In this document: piece after piece, positions 26,344 through 35,800 of the stretch | Layout: each line of letters opens with the position of its first letter | Position numbering within the stretch: the stretch's first letter is position 1 | NCBI GenBank assembly: GCA_023954015.1 | Contig: JAMLIS010000005.1 | Coordinates: forward strand, 1-64,000 | Reading direction: 5' to 3' | Origin: Burkholderiaceae bacterium | Lineage (GTDB): Bacteria; Pseudomonadota; Gammaproteobacteria; Burkholderiales; Burkholderiaceae_E | Length of the DNA: 64,000 nucleotides | Notes under the pieces: model-generated | What the model saw: only the letters and a program-made list of their open reading frames with translations | The model's database searches: none | What the model was told of the DNA's origin: nothing | Made by a program: the position numbers and the translations under genes

Positions 26344-26583
26344 CGAGTCGGTACGGAAAGGGCGCGCCGCTTGCGTCCCGTCCGCTTGCGTCCCGTCCGC
26401 GTGCGCCCCGTCCGACGAGGCGCTGCCGGCCGCCGGACACGACATTGGCCGCGGCTTTTGCTGCAGAAGACGGCGTTTCCGTCGGGACCACCTGTTGCCT
26501 GAGCGAAAATGCCGTGTTTCGCGGCATTTCCGGGTGCCACACGACATGCGCTCTTCTTTTTCCTCGTGGCAAGGGACGATCTG
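26344..26583. other. Non-coding remainder of the gap before the LLM oxidoreductase gene
   Basis: Together with the palindrome, this completes a 399-base stretch without a supported gene. It holds three tandem 15-base units, CCGCTTGCGTCCCGT at 26367-26381 and 26382-26396 and a variant at 26397-26411. A hairpin AAATGCCG/CGGCATTT lies at 26507-26514 and 26522-26529. Short open frames cross it, but they differ between strands and have no family resemblance. The ribosome site AAGGGA for the next gene ends it. Confidence 0.6.
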
Positions 26584-27579
26584 ATGACCCCGCTCTCCGT
26601 GCTCGACCTCGTTCACGTGCGCGAAGGCGAAACACCCGCCGACGCGTTGCGCCAGACGATGGAGCTCGCGCAGCATTGCGAGCGCTTCGGCTATCGCCGC
26701 TACTGGATCGCCGAGCACCACAACATGGCCGGCATCGCCAGTGCGGCAACTTCGGTCGTCGTCGGCTACGTCGCCGGCGCAACGAGCACGATGCGCATCG
26801 GCGCCGGCGGCGTCATGCTGCCGAACCATTCGCCGCTGGTGATCGCCGAGCAGTTCGGCACGCTCGAGTCGCTGTACCCGGGGCGCATCGATCTCGGCCT
26901 CGGGCGGGCGCCCGGCACCGACACGGTGACGATGCGAGCGATGCGCCGTGACCCGCACGCCGCCGAAGCCTTCGGCGACGATGTGCTCGAGCTGCAGGCG
27001 CTGTTCGGTCCGGTGCAGCCCGGGCAGCCGTACCAGGCCGTGCCCGGCGCGGGCCTGAACGTGCCGCTGTGGATCCTCGGTTCGAGCCTGTACGGCGCGC
27101 AGCTTGCCGCCGCGCTCGGGCTGCCGTACTCGTTTGCATCGCATTTCGCGCCGGAGGCGCTGATGCATGCGCTCGCGACCTACCGCGAGCGCTTCCGCGC
27201 ATCGACGCAGCTGGCGTCGCCCTATGCGATGCCCGCCGTGAACGTCGTCGTCGCCGACACCGACGAAAAGGCGCGCCGGCTCTTCACGAGCGCGCAGCAG
27301 GCCTTCACGCGGATGATCCGCAACACGCGCGGCCGGCTGCCGCCGCCGATCGACGACATCGAGTCGTTCTGGACGCCGGCCGAGAAGGCGCAGGCGTCGC
27401 GCATGCTCTCGTGCTCGTTCGTCGGTTCGCCCCGGATCGTGCGTCGCGAACTGCAGGCCTTCGTCGCGCACACGAAGGCCGACGAACTGATCGTCGCATC
27501 CGCGATCTTCGATCCGGCGGCGCGGCGGCGCTCGTACGAACTGCTCGCCGATGCCTGGATCGACGAGGCGGCGAGCTGA
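26584..27579 (+). CDS. LLM-class (luciferase-like) flavin-dependent oxidoreductase
   Basis: A 331-residue bacterial luciferase-like monooxygenase of the type often annotated as MsnO8 or LuxA-like. Motifs are '[21 protein letters not shown]', '[24 protein letters not shown]', '[16 protein letters not shown]' and '[22 protein letters not shown]'. It would use reduced flavin and oxygen, or an F420/FMN hydride, on an unknown substrate. I chose ATG 26584 because AAGGGACGATCTG precedes it and the family begins with this 'MTPLSVLDL'. No flavin reductase is adjacent; one lies at 37619-38116. Confidence 0.9.
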   Translation: MTPLSVLDLVHVREGETPADALRQTMELAQHCERFGYRRYWIAEHHNMAGIASAATSVVVGYVAGATSTMRIGAGGVMLPNHSPLVIAEQFGTLESLYPGRIDLGLGRAPGTDTVTMRAMRRDPHAAEAFGDDVLELQALFGPVQPGQPYQAVPGAGLNVPLWILGSSLYGAQLAAALGLPYSFASHFAPEALMHALATYRERFRASTQLASPYAMPAVNVVVADTDEKARRLFTSAQQAFTRMIRNTRGRLPPPIDDIESFWTPAEKAQASRMLSCSFVGSPRIVRRELQAFVAHTKADELIVASAIFDPAARRRSYELLADAWIDEAAS

Positions 27580-27631
27580 TCGATGCGCCAGGCGCCTCGG
27601 TGTCCGTTGCGACCGATGGACGTCGGGCGAT

Positions 27632-27661
27632 TTGACATCCGCCCTGCGACGGACGTACCTT
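27632..27661 (+). promoter_or_regulatory. Putative sigma-70 promoter for the SAM-II/metX transcript
   Basis: A perfect -35 TTGACA (27632-27637) is followed after 18 bases by TACCTT (27656-27661). A start about seven bases downstream would fall at about 27668, just before the first base of the SAM-II aptamer. The agreement between promoter and riboswitch positions is the main support; the -10 box itself is weak. Confidence 0.5.
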
Positions 27662-27672
27662 TGATCGGCCTC

Positions 27673-27728
27673 ATCGCGCCGATTTGAGGATCAGCTTGCG
27701 GGCGCGTTACAAATACGGCTAAAGCGGC
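27673..27728 (+). promoter_or_regulatory. SAM-II riboswitch
   Basis: The sequence from ATCGCGCCGATTTG through GGGCGCGTTACAAATACGG to CTAAAGCGG matches the compact SAM-II (metA-type) aptamer almost base for base. The first stem is CGCGCC with GGCGCG. The conserved segments are GATTTG, TACAAAT and GGCTAAAG, which form the pseudoknot. The next gene is metX, homoserine O-acetyltransferase, one of the best known SAM-II targets. It would lower metX-metW expression when S-adenosylmethionine is abundant. SAM-II is best known from alphaproteobacteria, which makes its presence here notable. Confidence 0.88.
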
Positions 27729-27747
27729 CTGGTTCATTCCGATCGAG

Positions 27748-27778
27748 CCCGACCCGCCAGCAAGCCGGTCGGGTTTTT
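27748..27778 (+). terminator. Intrinsic terminator between SAM-II and metX
   Basis: A seven-pair stem CCCGACC / GGTCGGG (27748-27754 and 27767-27773) is followed by TTTTT. It lies 20 bases after the aptamer and before metX. It could act as the expression platform, giving transcriptional rather than the usual translational control. No competing anti-terminator pairing was worked out. Confidence 0.72.
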
Positions 27779-27904
27779 CGTTTCCGGAACTCGAACTTGC
27801 CCGCGTCGGACTATCCCGTCTTGCACCCGCCCGAGCCCGACGCGTCGGCGAACGATGCCCCCGCCGCCGCCGTCCCCGCCGCCCCGGGGTCCGGCGAAGC
27901 GACG

Positions 27905-29080
27905 ATGTTTCGCGCTCCGCCGGGCTGCGTCGGCGTCGTCGAAGCGCAGCGGATGCGCTTCCCCGAACCGCTCGCGCTGGCCAGCGGCGCATCGATCGCC
28001 GACTACGAGCTCGTCTACGAGACCTACGGAACGCTCAACGCTGCGCGCAGCAATGCGGTGCTCGTCTGCCACGCGCTGAACGCCGGCCATCACGTCGCCG
28101 GCATCGACGCCGCGTCGTCGAAGGACCTGGGCTGGTGGGACAACATGGTCGGGCCCGGCAAGCCGGTCGACACCGATCGTTTCTTCGTGATCGGCGTGAA
28201 CAACCTGGGCAGCTGCTTCGGCTCTACCGGACCGATGCATCCGAACCCCGCTACCGGCAAGCCCTATGGTCCCGATTTTCCGGTCGTCACGGTCGAGGAC
28301 TGGGTGCACGCGCAGGCGCGGCTGGCCGATGCACTCGGCATCGAGCGCTTCGCCGCGGTGATGGGCGGAAGCCTCGGCGGCATGCAGGCGCTCGCCTGGT
28401 CGATGCTCTATCCCGATCGCATCGCGCACTGCGTGGCGATCGCCACCGCGCCGAAGCTCTCGGCACAGAACATCGCCTTCAACGAGGTCGCGCGCCGGGC
28501 GATCGTCACCGATCCCGACTTCCACGGCGGGCGCTTCTACGAACACGGCGTCGTTCCCGTTCGCGGGTTGCAGGTGGCGCGGATGATCGGCCACATCACC
28601 TACCTGTCGGACGACGTGATGGCCGAGAGGTTCGGCCGCGCGCTGCGCCGGCACGTCAGCGACACGGCGCTGCGCAGCGAGTACCGCTTCACGTTCGACG
28701 TGGAGTTCGAGATCGAGTCGTACCTGCGCTACCAGGGCGAGAAGTTCTCGTCGTACTTCGACGCGAACACGTACCTGCTGATCACGCGCGCGCTCGACTA
28801 CTTCGATCCGGCGCTGGCGCACGGTGGCGACCTCGCGCGCGCCTTCGCCGGCACGACGGCCGACTTCCTCGTCGTCTCGTTCACCACCGACTGGCGTTTC
28901 GCCCCCGAACGCAGCCGCGAGATCGTCGAGGCGCTGCTGGCCAACGCGCGTCGCGTCACCTACGCCGAGATCGATGCACCGCACGGCCACGACGCCTTCC
29001 TGCTCGAGGATCCGCAGTACCTCGCGGTGATGCGCGCCTGGTTCGATCGTGTCGCCGTGCGCGTGGGGGTCGCACGATGA
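27905..29080 (+). CDS. metX: Homoserine O-acetyltransferase
   Basis: An alpha/beta hydrolase-fold enzyme that acetylates (or succinylates) homoserine in methionine synthesis. Clear family blocks are '[14 protein letters not shown]', '[14 protein letters not shown]', the nucleophile elbow '[14 protein letters not shown]', '[17 protein letters not shown]'-like and '[13 protein letters not shown]', which holds the catalytic His. From ATG 27905 the protein has 391 residues, matching betaproteobacterial MetX. A TTG at 27797 in the same frame would add 36 residues of Ala/Pro-rich sequence with no family match, but it lies closer to the terminator. It overlaps metW by ATGA and is under SAM-II control. 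Confidence 0.92.
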   Translation: MFRAPPGCVGVVEAQRMRFPEPLALASGASIADYELVYETYGTLNAARSNAVLVCHALNAGHHVAGIDAASSKDLGWWDNMVGPGKPVDTDRFFVIGVNNLGSCFGSTGPMHPNPATGKPYGPDFPVVTVEDWVHAQARLADALGIERFAAVMGGSLGGMQALAWSMLYPDRIAHCVAIATAPKLSAQNIAFNEVARRAIVTDPDFHGGRFYEHGVVPVRGLQVARMIGHITYLSDDVMAERFGRALRRHVSDTALRSEYRFTFDVEFEIESYLRYQGEKFSSYFDANTYLLITRALDYFDPALAHGGDLARAFAGTTADFLVVSFTTDWRFAPERSREIVEALLANARRVTYAEIDAPHGHDAFLLEDPQYLAVMRAWFDRVAVRVGVAR

Positions 29081-29721
29081 GCTCGCTGCAAGCGGCGCTC
29101 GCCGCGGCGCCGCCGGACGATCGCCTGCGGACGCCCGAGCTGCGCGCCGACCTCGCGTTGATCGCCAGCTGGATCACGCCCCGTTCGCGCGTGCTCGACC
29201 TCGGTTGCGGCGACGGCGCGCTGATGGCGCACCTGCAGCGGGCGAAGGCGTGCCGCGGCTACGGTGTCGAGATCAACGGCGAGCAGCTGCTCGCCTGCAT
29301 GCGGCGCGGCGTCGACGTCATCCAGCAGGACATCGAATCGGGCCTCGGGATGTTCCATGCGCTCGCCTTCGACGTGGTCGTGCTGTCGATGGCGATCCAG
29401 GCCACGCGCGAAACGGAGCGCGTGCTGCGCGAGATGAGCGAGGTGGGCCGCGAAGGCATCGTCTCGTTCCCGAACTTCGGACATTGGTACCACGCCTGGT
29501 CGATCCTGCGCGGACGCATGCCGGTGTCGCGAGAGATGCCCTATGCCTGGTACGACACGCCGAACCTGCACCTGTCGACGGTGCGCGACTTCGAGGAGTT
29601 CCTCGACCGCCTCGACCTCGACGTCACGGCACGCGCGTTCCTGGTCGACGGACACCCGGTGCACCGCCTTGCCGGGCTGCGTGCCACGCAGGCGATCTAC
29701 CGCTTCAGGCGCCGTTCATGA
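29077..29721 (+). CDS. metW: Methionine biosynthesis protein MetW
   Basis: A 214-residue SAM-dependent methyltransferase-fold protein. The glycine-rich motif '[15 protein letters not shown]' is at about residues 39-53. Family marks are '[11 protein letters not shown]' and '[12 protein letters not shown]'. MetW is the usual partner of MetX in beta- and gammaproteobacteria and is needed for full acyltransferase activity. The ATGA overlap with metX fits production of a complex. Its 3' end overlaps the converging dehydrogenase gene by six bases. Confidence 0.92.
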   Translation: MSSLQAALAAAPPDDRLRTPELRADLALIASWITPRSRVLDLGCGDGALMAHLQRAKACRGYGVEINGEQLLACMRRGVDVIQQDIESGLGMFHALAFDVVVLSMAIQATRETERVLREMSEVGREGIVSFPNFGHWYHAWSILRGRMPVSREMPYAWYDTPNLHLSTVRDFEEFLDRLDLDVTARAFLVDGHPVHRLAGLRATQAIYRFRRRS

Positions 29722-30909
29722 TCGCCCTGCCGGCTCGAGGCGCAGCAGGCTGCCGTCGTCCTCGTCGGTGAGCAGGTACAGGTATCCGTCGCGGGACGCG
29801 CGCACTTCGCGTATCCGCTGGCGCAGGCCCTGCAGCAGGCGCTCTTCGCGCAGCACGCGGCGGTCGGCAACGACCAGCCGCGACAGCAGGCGGAACTTCA
29901 GCGACCCGACGAAGGCGCTGCCGCGCCACTCCGGGTAGCGCTCGCCGGTGTAGAACGCGAGCCCGGACGGCGCGATCGACGGCGTCCACTGCCACACGGG
30001 CGGCACGACATCGGGGCGTTGCGTTCCTTCTCCGATGGTGGCGCCGGTGACGTACTCCTTGCCGTAGGTGATCACCGGCCACCCGTAGTTGGCGCCGGCA
30101 CGAACGATGTTCACCTCGTCGCCGCCCTGCGGACCGTGCTCGTCGATCCACGGTTCGCCGGTGGCGGGATGCAGGGCAGCGCCCTGCACGTTGCGAAATC
30201 CGTAGGCCCAGATGTCGGGAAGCGCGCCTTCGCGTCCGACGAAGGGGTTGTCGGCCGGGACGCTGCCGTCGGGGCGGATGCGAACGATCTTGCCGTAATG
30301 GTTGTCCAGTTGCTGCACCCGGTCGCGATGCGTGTAGCGATCGCCCATCGTGACGAGCATCGTCCCGTCGCGCGCGAACACGATCCGGGAGCCGAAATGG
30401 TTGCCGCCCGACGATGCGTCCTTCTGCGCCCAGATGCGCGCGGTGCCGCGCAGCGCCGGCGTCGGTCCGTCGACGAATTGTGCGCGCGCGACGGCCGTGC
30501 GCGCGCCGCGGTCGACCGGCTCGGCGTACGACAGGAACACCGTCGGGTCGCGCTCGAAGTCAGGCGCCAGCGCGATGTCGAGCAGCCCGCCCTGGCCGCG
30601 CGCGAAGACCTCGGGTACGCCGGCGAGCGGCTGCGACAGCTGTCCGTTGAGCGAGACCACGCGAAGTCGTCCCGGACGCTCGGTGACGAGCATTCGCCCG
30701 TCCGGCAGAAAAGCGAGCGACCACGGATGCTCGAGCCCCGAGGCGACGCGCACGACGCGCGGCGCGGCCGACGATTCGACGCGTTGCCCGGCGGCAGGAC
30801 GCCATGCGCCACTTGCGCCGGCCAGTGCGCCGATCGACAGCGCACGCAGCGCGTTGCGCCGCGAAACGAGCGCATTGCGCCGCCAGAAGCCCCTGGCTCG
30901 TTCAGTCAT
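29716..30909 (-). CDS. PQQ-dependent aldose sugar dehydrogenase (Glucose/Sorbosone dehydrogenase family)
   Basis: A 397-residue exported six-bladed propeller. The N-terminus has a twin-arginine-like signal 'SRRNALRALSIGALAG'. The blades show 'LEHPWSLAFLPDGRMLVTERPG', 'GNHFGSRIVFARDGTMLVTMGDR', 'DEHGPQGGDEVN' and 'GYLYLLTDEDDGSLLRLEP'. Members oxidise aldoses in the periplasm using PQQ. The start at 30909 overlaps the cupin gene end by eight bases and avoids a 26-residue extension that lacks a signal character. PQQ synthesis genes are not in this window. Confidence 0.87.
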   Translation of the reverse strand: MTERARGFWRRNALVSRRNALRALSIGALAGASGAWRPAAGQRVESSAAPRVVRVASGLEHPWSLAFLPDGRMLVTERPGRLRVVSLNGQLSQPLAGVPEVFARGQGGLLDIALAPDFERDPTVFLSYAEPVDRGARTAVARAQFVDGPTPALRGTARIWAQKDASSGGNHFGSRIVFARDGTMLVTMGDRYTHRDRVQQLDNHYGKIVRIRPDGSVPADNPFVGREGALPDIWAYGFRNVQGAALHPATGEPWIDEHGPQGGDEVNIVRAGANYGWPVITYGKEYVTGATIGEGTQRPDVVPPVWQWTPSIAPSGLAFYTGERYPEWRGSAFVGSLKFRLLSRLVVADRRVLREERLLQGLRQRIREVRASRDGYLYLLTDEDDGSLLRLEPAGRS

Positions 30910-31372
30910 TGTCGTGTTCCTCGTCGCCGGTGCGGATGAACGCGGCGATCGCGGGATCGCTGCGCAATCCGGCGAGTGCTGCGGCATCGGGCAGGCGAGG
31001 GCGATCGCGATCGCGGTTCACCAGGCACAGGAAGCCGAGAACTTCGTCGTCGGCGCGGAACTGGTGCCAGGTGCCGGGCTCGATCGAAACGAGGTCGTGC
31101 TCGCCGACCTCGTGGATGCGATCGCCCACGAGGCAGCGGCCGCGTCCGCGCAGCACCACTACCGCGTGCCGGTGCGCGTGGCGCTCGAGCGTCGAGTGCC
31201 CGCCGGGCCCGATCTCGAAGTAGCGCAACTCGCAGGCGAGGTCGTCCTCGCGAAACAGCAGCTGGCGCGTGATGTCTCGAAACGGCGCGCTGCCGGCGTT
31301 CTTGTACGGCGCGACGTCGACGCCTTCCCAGCGCGCCGTGCCGATTCGGCGTCGCAGTATCGGCTCAGCCAT
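30902..31372 (-). CDS. Cupin-domain protein paired with a RuBisCO-like protein
   Basis: A 156-residue single-cupin protein. The metal-binding core is 'STLERHAHRHAVVVLRG' followed by 'GTWHQFRADDEVLGFL'. I chose ATG 31372 because GGAGCGGATCC precedes it and it overlaps the upstream RuBisCO-like gene by eight bases. In Rhodospirillum a cupin protein follows a RuBisCO-like isomerase in the MTA-isoprenoid shunt and releases methanethiol. The resemblance in both sequence and pairing makes a sulfur-salvage role possible, but the other shunt genes are not seen here. Confidence 0.78.
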   Translation of the reverse strand: MAEPILRRRIGTARWEGVDVAPYKNAGSAPFRDITRQLLFREDDLACELRYFEIGPGGHSTLERHAHRHAVVVLRGRGRCLVGDRIHEVGEHDLVSIEPGTWHQFRADDEVLGFLCLVNRDRDRPRLPDAAALAGLRSDPAIAAFIRTGDEEHDND

Positions 31373-32678
31373 GGATCCGCTCCACGTTGTCATCCGTGTC
31401 GTCGTCCGTGTCGTCGTCCGTGTCGTCGTCCCTGTCCACGGCCGTGTCCTCGACCGTGTCCTCGGCCGTGTCGATCGAGCCGGGTTCGATTCGCGCCGCG
31501 CCGGCCACGCGTCGCGCGAACTCGGCCGCGCGCTCGGCGAGCGCGTCGCCGGCTCGCAGCAGGTCGCCGCCGATCAGCAGCATCGTGTCCGGGCCGTAGG
31601 CGCGCACGACCTGCTCGACCCGTTCCAGGCGGATGCCGCCGGCCGGCACCGGCAGCGCCGGCCGGTGCGGGCCGAGCGGCTCGCGCGCGCAATCGGCGAT
31701 CGCCAGGCACTGCGCGCGCGAATTCGCGAAGCGGCCGCCCCAGTTCGGGAAGATCGTCGCGTCCGCGCCGAACAGGCGAAACAGGCGCCCGAGCAGCAGC
31801 GGCGCTGCGATGCGCACATGCCCGGCGAGCGCCGGGTGCGCCAGCAGCAGCATGTCCGACTCTCCGCGGAGCAGCTCGGCGAAGGCGGGGACGCCGACGA
31901 TCATCGGGCAGCACAGCAGCGCGCCGACGCCCTCGGCGCGGGCGATCGCGAGTTGCGCCTCCAGCCGCCGCGGACCGCCCGAGATCGTCGGCGCATAGAT
32001 CGACCGGTGCCCGGAAAGCGCGCCGGTCGCGTCGCGCTTTTCGCGGTTCGCGCGCTCGATGGCGCGCTGCACGAGCGGCACGCGCTGTGCGAAAGGCGCG
32101 CAGGCCTGGTCGGCGATCCCGTGGTCGTCCTTGATGACGTCGATGCCCGCACGCGCGAAGACGTAGGCCAGCTCGGCCAGCGCTTCCGGGTCCAGCCCTT
32201 GCGGCTTGAGCGCCGTGCAGGTGAGCGGGCGTCGAGCGGCCCGGGCGTCACCGGCTGCCCGCGGCGCGCCGCGATCCGCGGCGGGCGCCCGGTCGGCCGT
32301 AGAGAGCGCGGTGCGCCATCCGTCGATGCCGAAGCGCGGTCCCGGCAGCTTCGCCAGCGTCGCCGCGGGCAATCCGAGGTCGACCAGCTCGACGTCGGGC
32401 TGCAGCGAGCTGTTGCCGAACACCACGTTGAGCATCTGTCCGGGTTCGTCGCCGGTCGTCTCGACGGCGAGCGCGAGCACGACGTCGAAACGATCGCCGA
32501 GCTGTTCCGAGGGTTCGATGGTGACCACCTCGCCGACGATCTCGGTGCGCACGCGTTCGTCGCGCACTGCGTCGATCGGCATCTCGATCGACTGCTCGAC
32601 GGCCAGTGCGCGAGCCCGCGCGTCGATCGCGTCGGCCGAGCACTGCAGCCGGTAGCGGACGGACATCCGGGCAGACAT
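31365..32678 (-). CDS. RuBisCO-like protein (form IV)
   Basis: A 437-residue RuBisCO large-subunit homologue. 'TALKPQGLDPEALAEL' (Lys158) matches the first active-site block, 'VIKDDHGIAD' matches KDDEN, and 'GGDLLRAGD' matches a phosphate-binding loop. Lys183 stands where the carbamylated lysine is, but the following glutamate is replaced by His186, and loop 6 lysine is absent, so CO2 fixation is not expected. Relatives act as isomerases or decarboxylases on phosphorylated or 3-keto acids. The C-terminus carries an unusual tail of repeated D-D-D-T units. It overlaps the cupin gene by eight bases. Confidence 0.85.
   Translation of the reverse strand: MSARMSVRYRLQCSADAIDARARALAVEQSIEMPIDAVRDERVRTEIVGEVVTIEPSEQLGDRFDVVLALAVETTGDEPGQMLNVVFGNSSLQPDVELVDLGLPAATLAKLPGPRFGIDGWRTALSTADRAPAADRGAPRAAGDARAARRPLTCTALKPQGLDPEALAELAYVFARAGIDVIKDDHGIADQACAPFAQRVPLVQRAIERANREKRDATGALSGHRSIYAPTISGGPRRLEAQLAIARAEGVGALLCCPMIVGVPAFAELLRGESDMLLLAHPALAGHVRIAAPLLLGRLFRLFGADATIFPNWGGRFANSRAQCLAIADCAREPLGPHRPALPVPAGGIRLERVEQVVRAYGPDTMLLIGGDLLRAGDALAERAAEFARRVAGAARIEPGSIDTAEDTVEDTAVDRDDDTDDDTDDDTDDNVERIHG
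31387..31449. repeat. Tandem GTCGTCGTCCGT repeats coding the acidic tail of the RuBisCO-like protein
   Basis: Twelve-base units of the GTCGTCGTCCGT kind follow each other and encode repeated Asp-Asp-Asp-Thr on the minus strand. The array lies just before the stop codon of the RuBisCO-like gene, so copy number can change without a frameshift. The tail is rich in aspartate. Confidence 0.75.
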
Positions 32679-32837
32679 CCGTCAAGCATAACGCCCGCGA
32701 TTCGGCCGGCCGGCCGAAGGCCTCGTCCGGAAGAACGGCGTGTCCGGACCGGCCGATCTAGCGGACCGCCGACGGGACGAAGGCGCTGCGACCTGCGTCG
32801 GATTGTCGGTGCAAAGCGGCGCCGATAGCGTGGCCGC

Positions 32838-35800
32838 ATGGATCACGAACGAACTCCACGCACCGGCGCTTCGCATCGCCGTCCTTCGCGCCGGCACTAC
32901 GCGCGCACGATTCGACGACTGTCGCGCCTCGTCGTCGCAGGGGCGCTCGTCGTCGGGTCGGCCGCGGCGAGCGGTGCCGACGGACTCGCGTCGATCTTCG
33001 GCGAGCCGCCGCCGGGCAACTGCACGCCGGCGGGCGGCGCACCCGGTGCGCTGGCGATGCCGCTTCCGGTCGGCGGCGCGATCGGCCCGGGGATCGGCGG
33101 CGGCGCGATCGCGCAGTTTATCGCCGAGCTGGAGCGTGCGAGCCGGCCGCCGCCCGCGGCGCCCGTGCGTTGCGACGCGCCGCGGCCGCAGGGCAGCGAG
33201 CCGGCGAGCCTGGCCGTCTCGTCGGCCGATCGCTCGGCGGGAAACCCGGTCGACGTCGTTACCGGCAACAAGTACGAGCGCCACGTGGACGTCGTGTTCG
33301 CGCACCTGCAGTCGACTGCGCTGTCTGCCGGCGGGCTCGCCGACGCCTTCGGCCTGCCGCAGGACGACACGCTGAACCTGCTGCTCGCGCGGCACTACAA
33401 CAGCCGCAGCGACTTCGCGCTGTCGCTCGGACGCGGCTGGAGCCACAGTTTCGAGACGCGCCTGGCGCGGATCGTGCGCGACGGTCGCGTCGAGCTGCAG
33501 ATCGTCCAGGCCGACGGGCGCCGCATCGTGTTCCGGCCCTTCGGAGCGCGCGCGGGCCGTACCGCTGCGCCCGCGCGGGCGGCGGCGATCGACGCTGCAG
33601 CAGCGGGCGCAGGCGCCGGCGCCATCGCGCGTTTCGCCGCGCGGACCATCGACGACGGCCTGGTCGACGAGCAGCGCAGCAACGGCGTGCCGATCGCCTT
33701 CGTCTGGCGCTGGCCCGGGGGGCGACTGCTGCATTTCGACCGCGACGGGCGACTCGAATCGATCGTGTCCGCCGATCTCGACCGGATCCGCGTGCATCGC
33801 GACGACCGCGGGCGAGTCGTGCAGGTGCGCGACGACGCCGACCGGACGATCGGCTTCGAGTACGACGACGCGCGGCTCGTCGCGCTGCGATTGCCCGACG
33901 GGCAGCGGATCCGCTACGAGTTCGACGCCCATCGACAACTCGCCGCGGTGCGCTATCCGGACGGTCGCTCGCTGCGCTACGAGTACGACGACCCGCGTGC
34001 CTTCCACCGGCTGACGGCGGTGATCGACATCGACGGCAGGCGCAGCGAATACCGCTACGGCGAAGACGGGCGCGTGCGCAGTTCGCGCGGCATCGGGGAA
34101 AGCCCGGCGCAGGCGCTGCGCTTCGAGTACGAGGTCCCGGCGCGCGCCGGCGGCCGCGGAGCGACGACGATCCGCGCCGGCGATGCGGTGACGCGGTATC
34201 GCTGGGTCGAGACGGCCGGCGAGCCGATGCTCGTCGCCTCCGAGGGCGACGGCTGCCGGCGCTGCCCGCCGGTCGGGTTGCAGGTTCGACTGGGTGCTGC
34301 GGGACGCGCGCTGGCGATCGGCGCGATGCGCATCCGCTACGACGCGCAGGGCCGCGTCGTCGAACGCCGCATCGCCGGACAGGGCGCGCGTCGCGCGTGG
34401 TTCGAACGTTTCTTCTACGACGCGGGCTCGCCCTGGCCGTCGCCCGTGCGGATCGTGCGACCGAGCGTGGTGCCCGACCGCGAGGCGAAGGTCGCGCTGC
34501 AATACAACGAGCGCATGCAGGTCGTCGGCGTCGACTTCGACGGTTACCTGCCCGACGCCGACGGCGTGCAGCCGGTGCGGGCCGGCGTGCGCTTCGACTA
34601 CGCGGTCCTCGATCCGCGACCCGATCTCGCACCGGTGCAGGGCCGGCTGATCGGCATCGTGCGTGTTTCGCCGGACGGCACGCGCCAGCGGACGAGCTTT
34701 CGGTACGATGCACAGCGCCGGCTGATCGGCATCGTCGCCGACGCGACGATCGTGCATCGGATCGAGCGCGATGCGCTCGGGCGTGCGATCGTCGAGCGGC
34801 TGCCCGACGGAACGACGCGCCGGCGAAGCTTCGATCCGGCCTGGCGACTGGCGAGTTCCGCGGCGCGGGGGACGACGGTCTCGTTCGGCTACGACGACGC
34901 GGGTCGCCCTCGCACGATCGACTGGTCGGGCGGCGAGCGCTGGACGATCCGCCTGGTCGCGCGCGCGGTCGAGATCGAGTCGAATCACGGATGGCGCGAG
35001 CGGATCGTGCCCGGCGCCAGGCGCGGCTCGGCGCGCGGCCTGCCCGTCGCGATGGCCTACGCCGGAGACGGCCGGGATGCGCTCGTCGACGCCGCGGGCC
35101 GGCGCACCGAGCGGCTGTACGACGACCTCGGCCGGCTCGTCGAAACGCGGTCGCCGTACGAAGGGCGCAAGCGCTATCGCTACGACGGCTTCGGGCGGCT
35201 GTCGAGCATCGCCTTCGCCGACGGCAGCCTCGACACGCGCGAGCACGACGCGGGCGGGCGCCTCGTGCGCCGGCTGCAGCGCTCGGGCGAGCAACGCGCG
35301 CAAACGACCTTCCGCTACGAGGGCGCGCAACTGTTCGCGATCGAGCACGACGGGCAGCGTTCGATCGTCCGGCACGACGACGAAGGCCGCGTCGTCGAAC
35401 GCCTCGACACGCGCGACGGCCGCCGGTTCCACGAGCGGCTCGAGTACGACGCGCGCGGGCGGCTGGTCCTGCAGTGGCTCGCCGACGGCTCGCGCCTGAG
35501 GCATCGCTACGATGCGCTGGGGCGGCGCGAAGCGCTCGAACTGGCGGTCCCCGGGGCCGGCGAGTTCCGCTCGCTGGTTCGACGCGAGACTTCCGGGCAG
35601 GCAGGAGCGACGCGGCTCGACTTCGGCAACGGCGTGCGCTTCGAGCGCCGCGACGATGCGACCGGCCATCCGGCGTCGCTTGCCTGGACGCGACGCGGCG
35701 CCGCCGGGCCTGTGGCGGCCGATGCGGCGGCCGATGCGGCGCAGCTGCTGCCCTTTCGCCGGCTGCACTGGGTCGACGGGTTGCCGCTGTCGATCGCGCA

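Noticed and set aside
26191..26584. Short frames over the palindrome region
   Set aside because: Their sequence is dictated by the inverted and tandem repeats; no ribosome site or family match.
31365..32678. A true CO2-fixing RuBisCO
   Set aside because: The KDDEN motif is changed to KDDHG, loop 6 is not conserved, and no small subunit or phosphoribulokinase gene is near.
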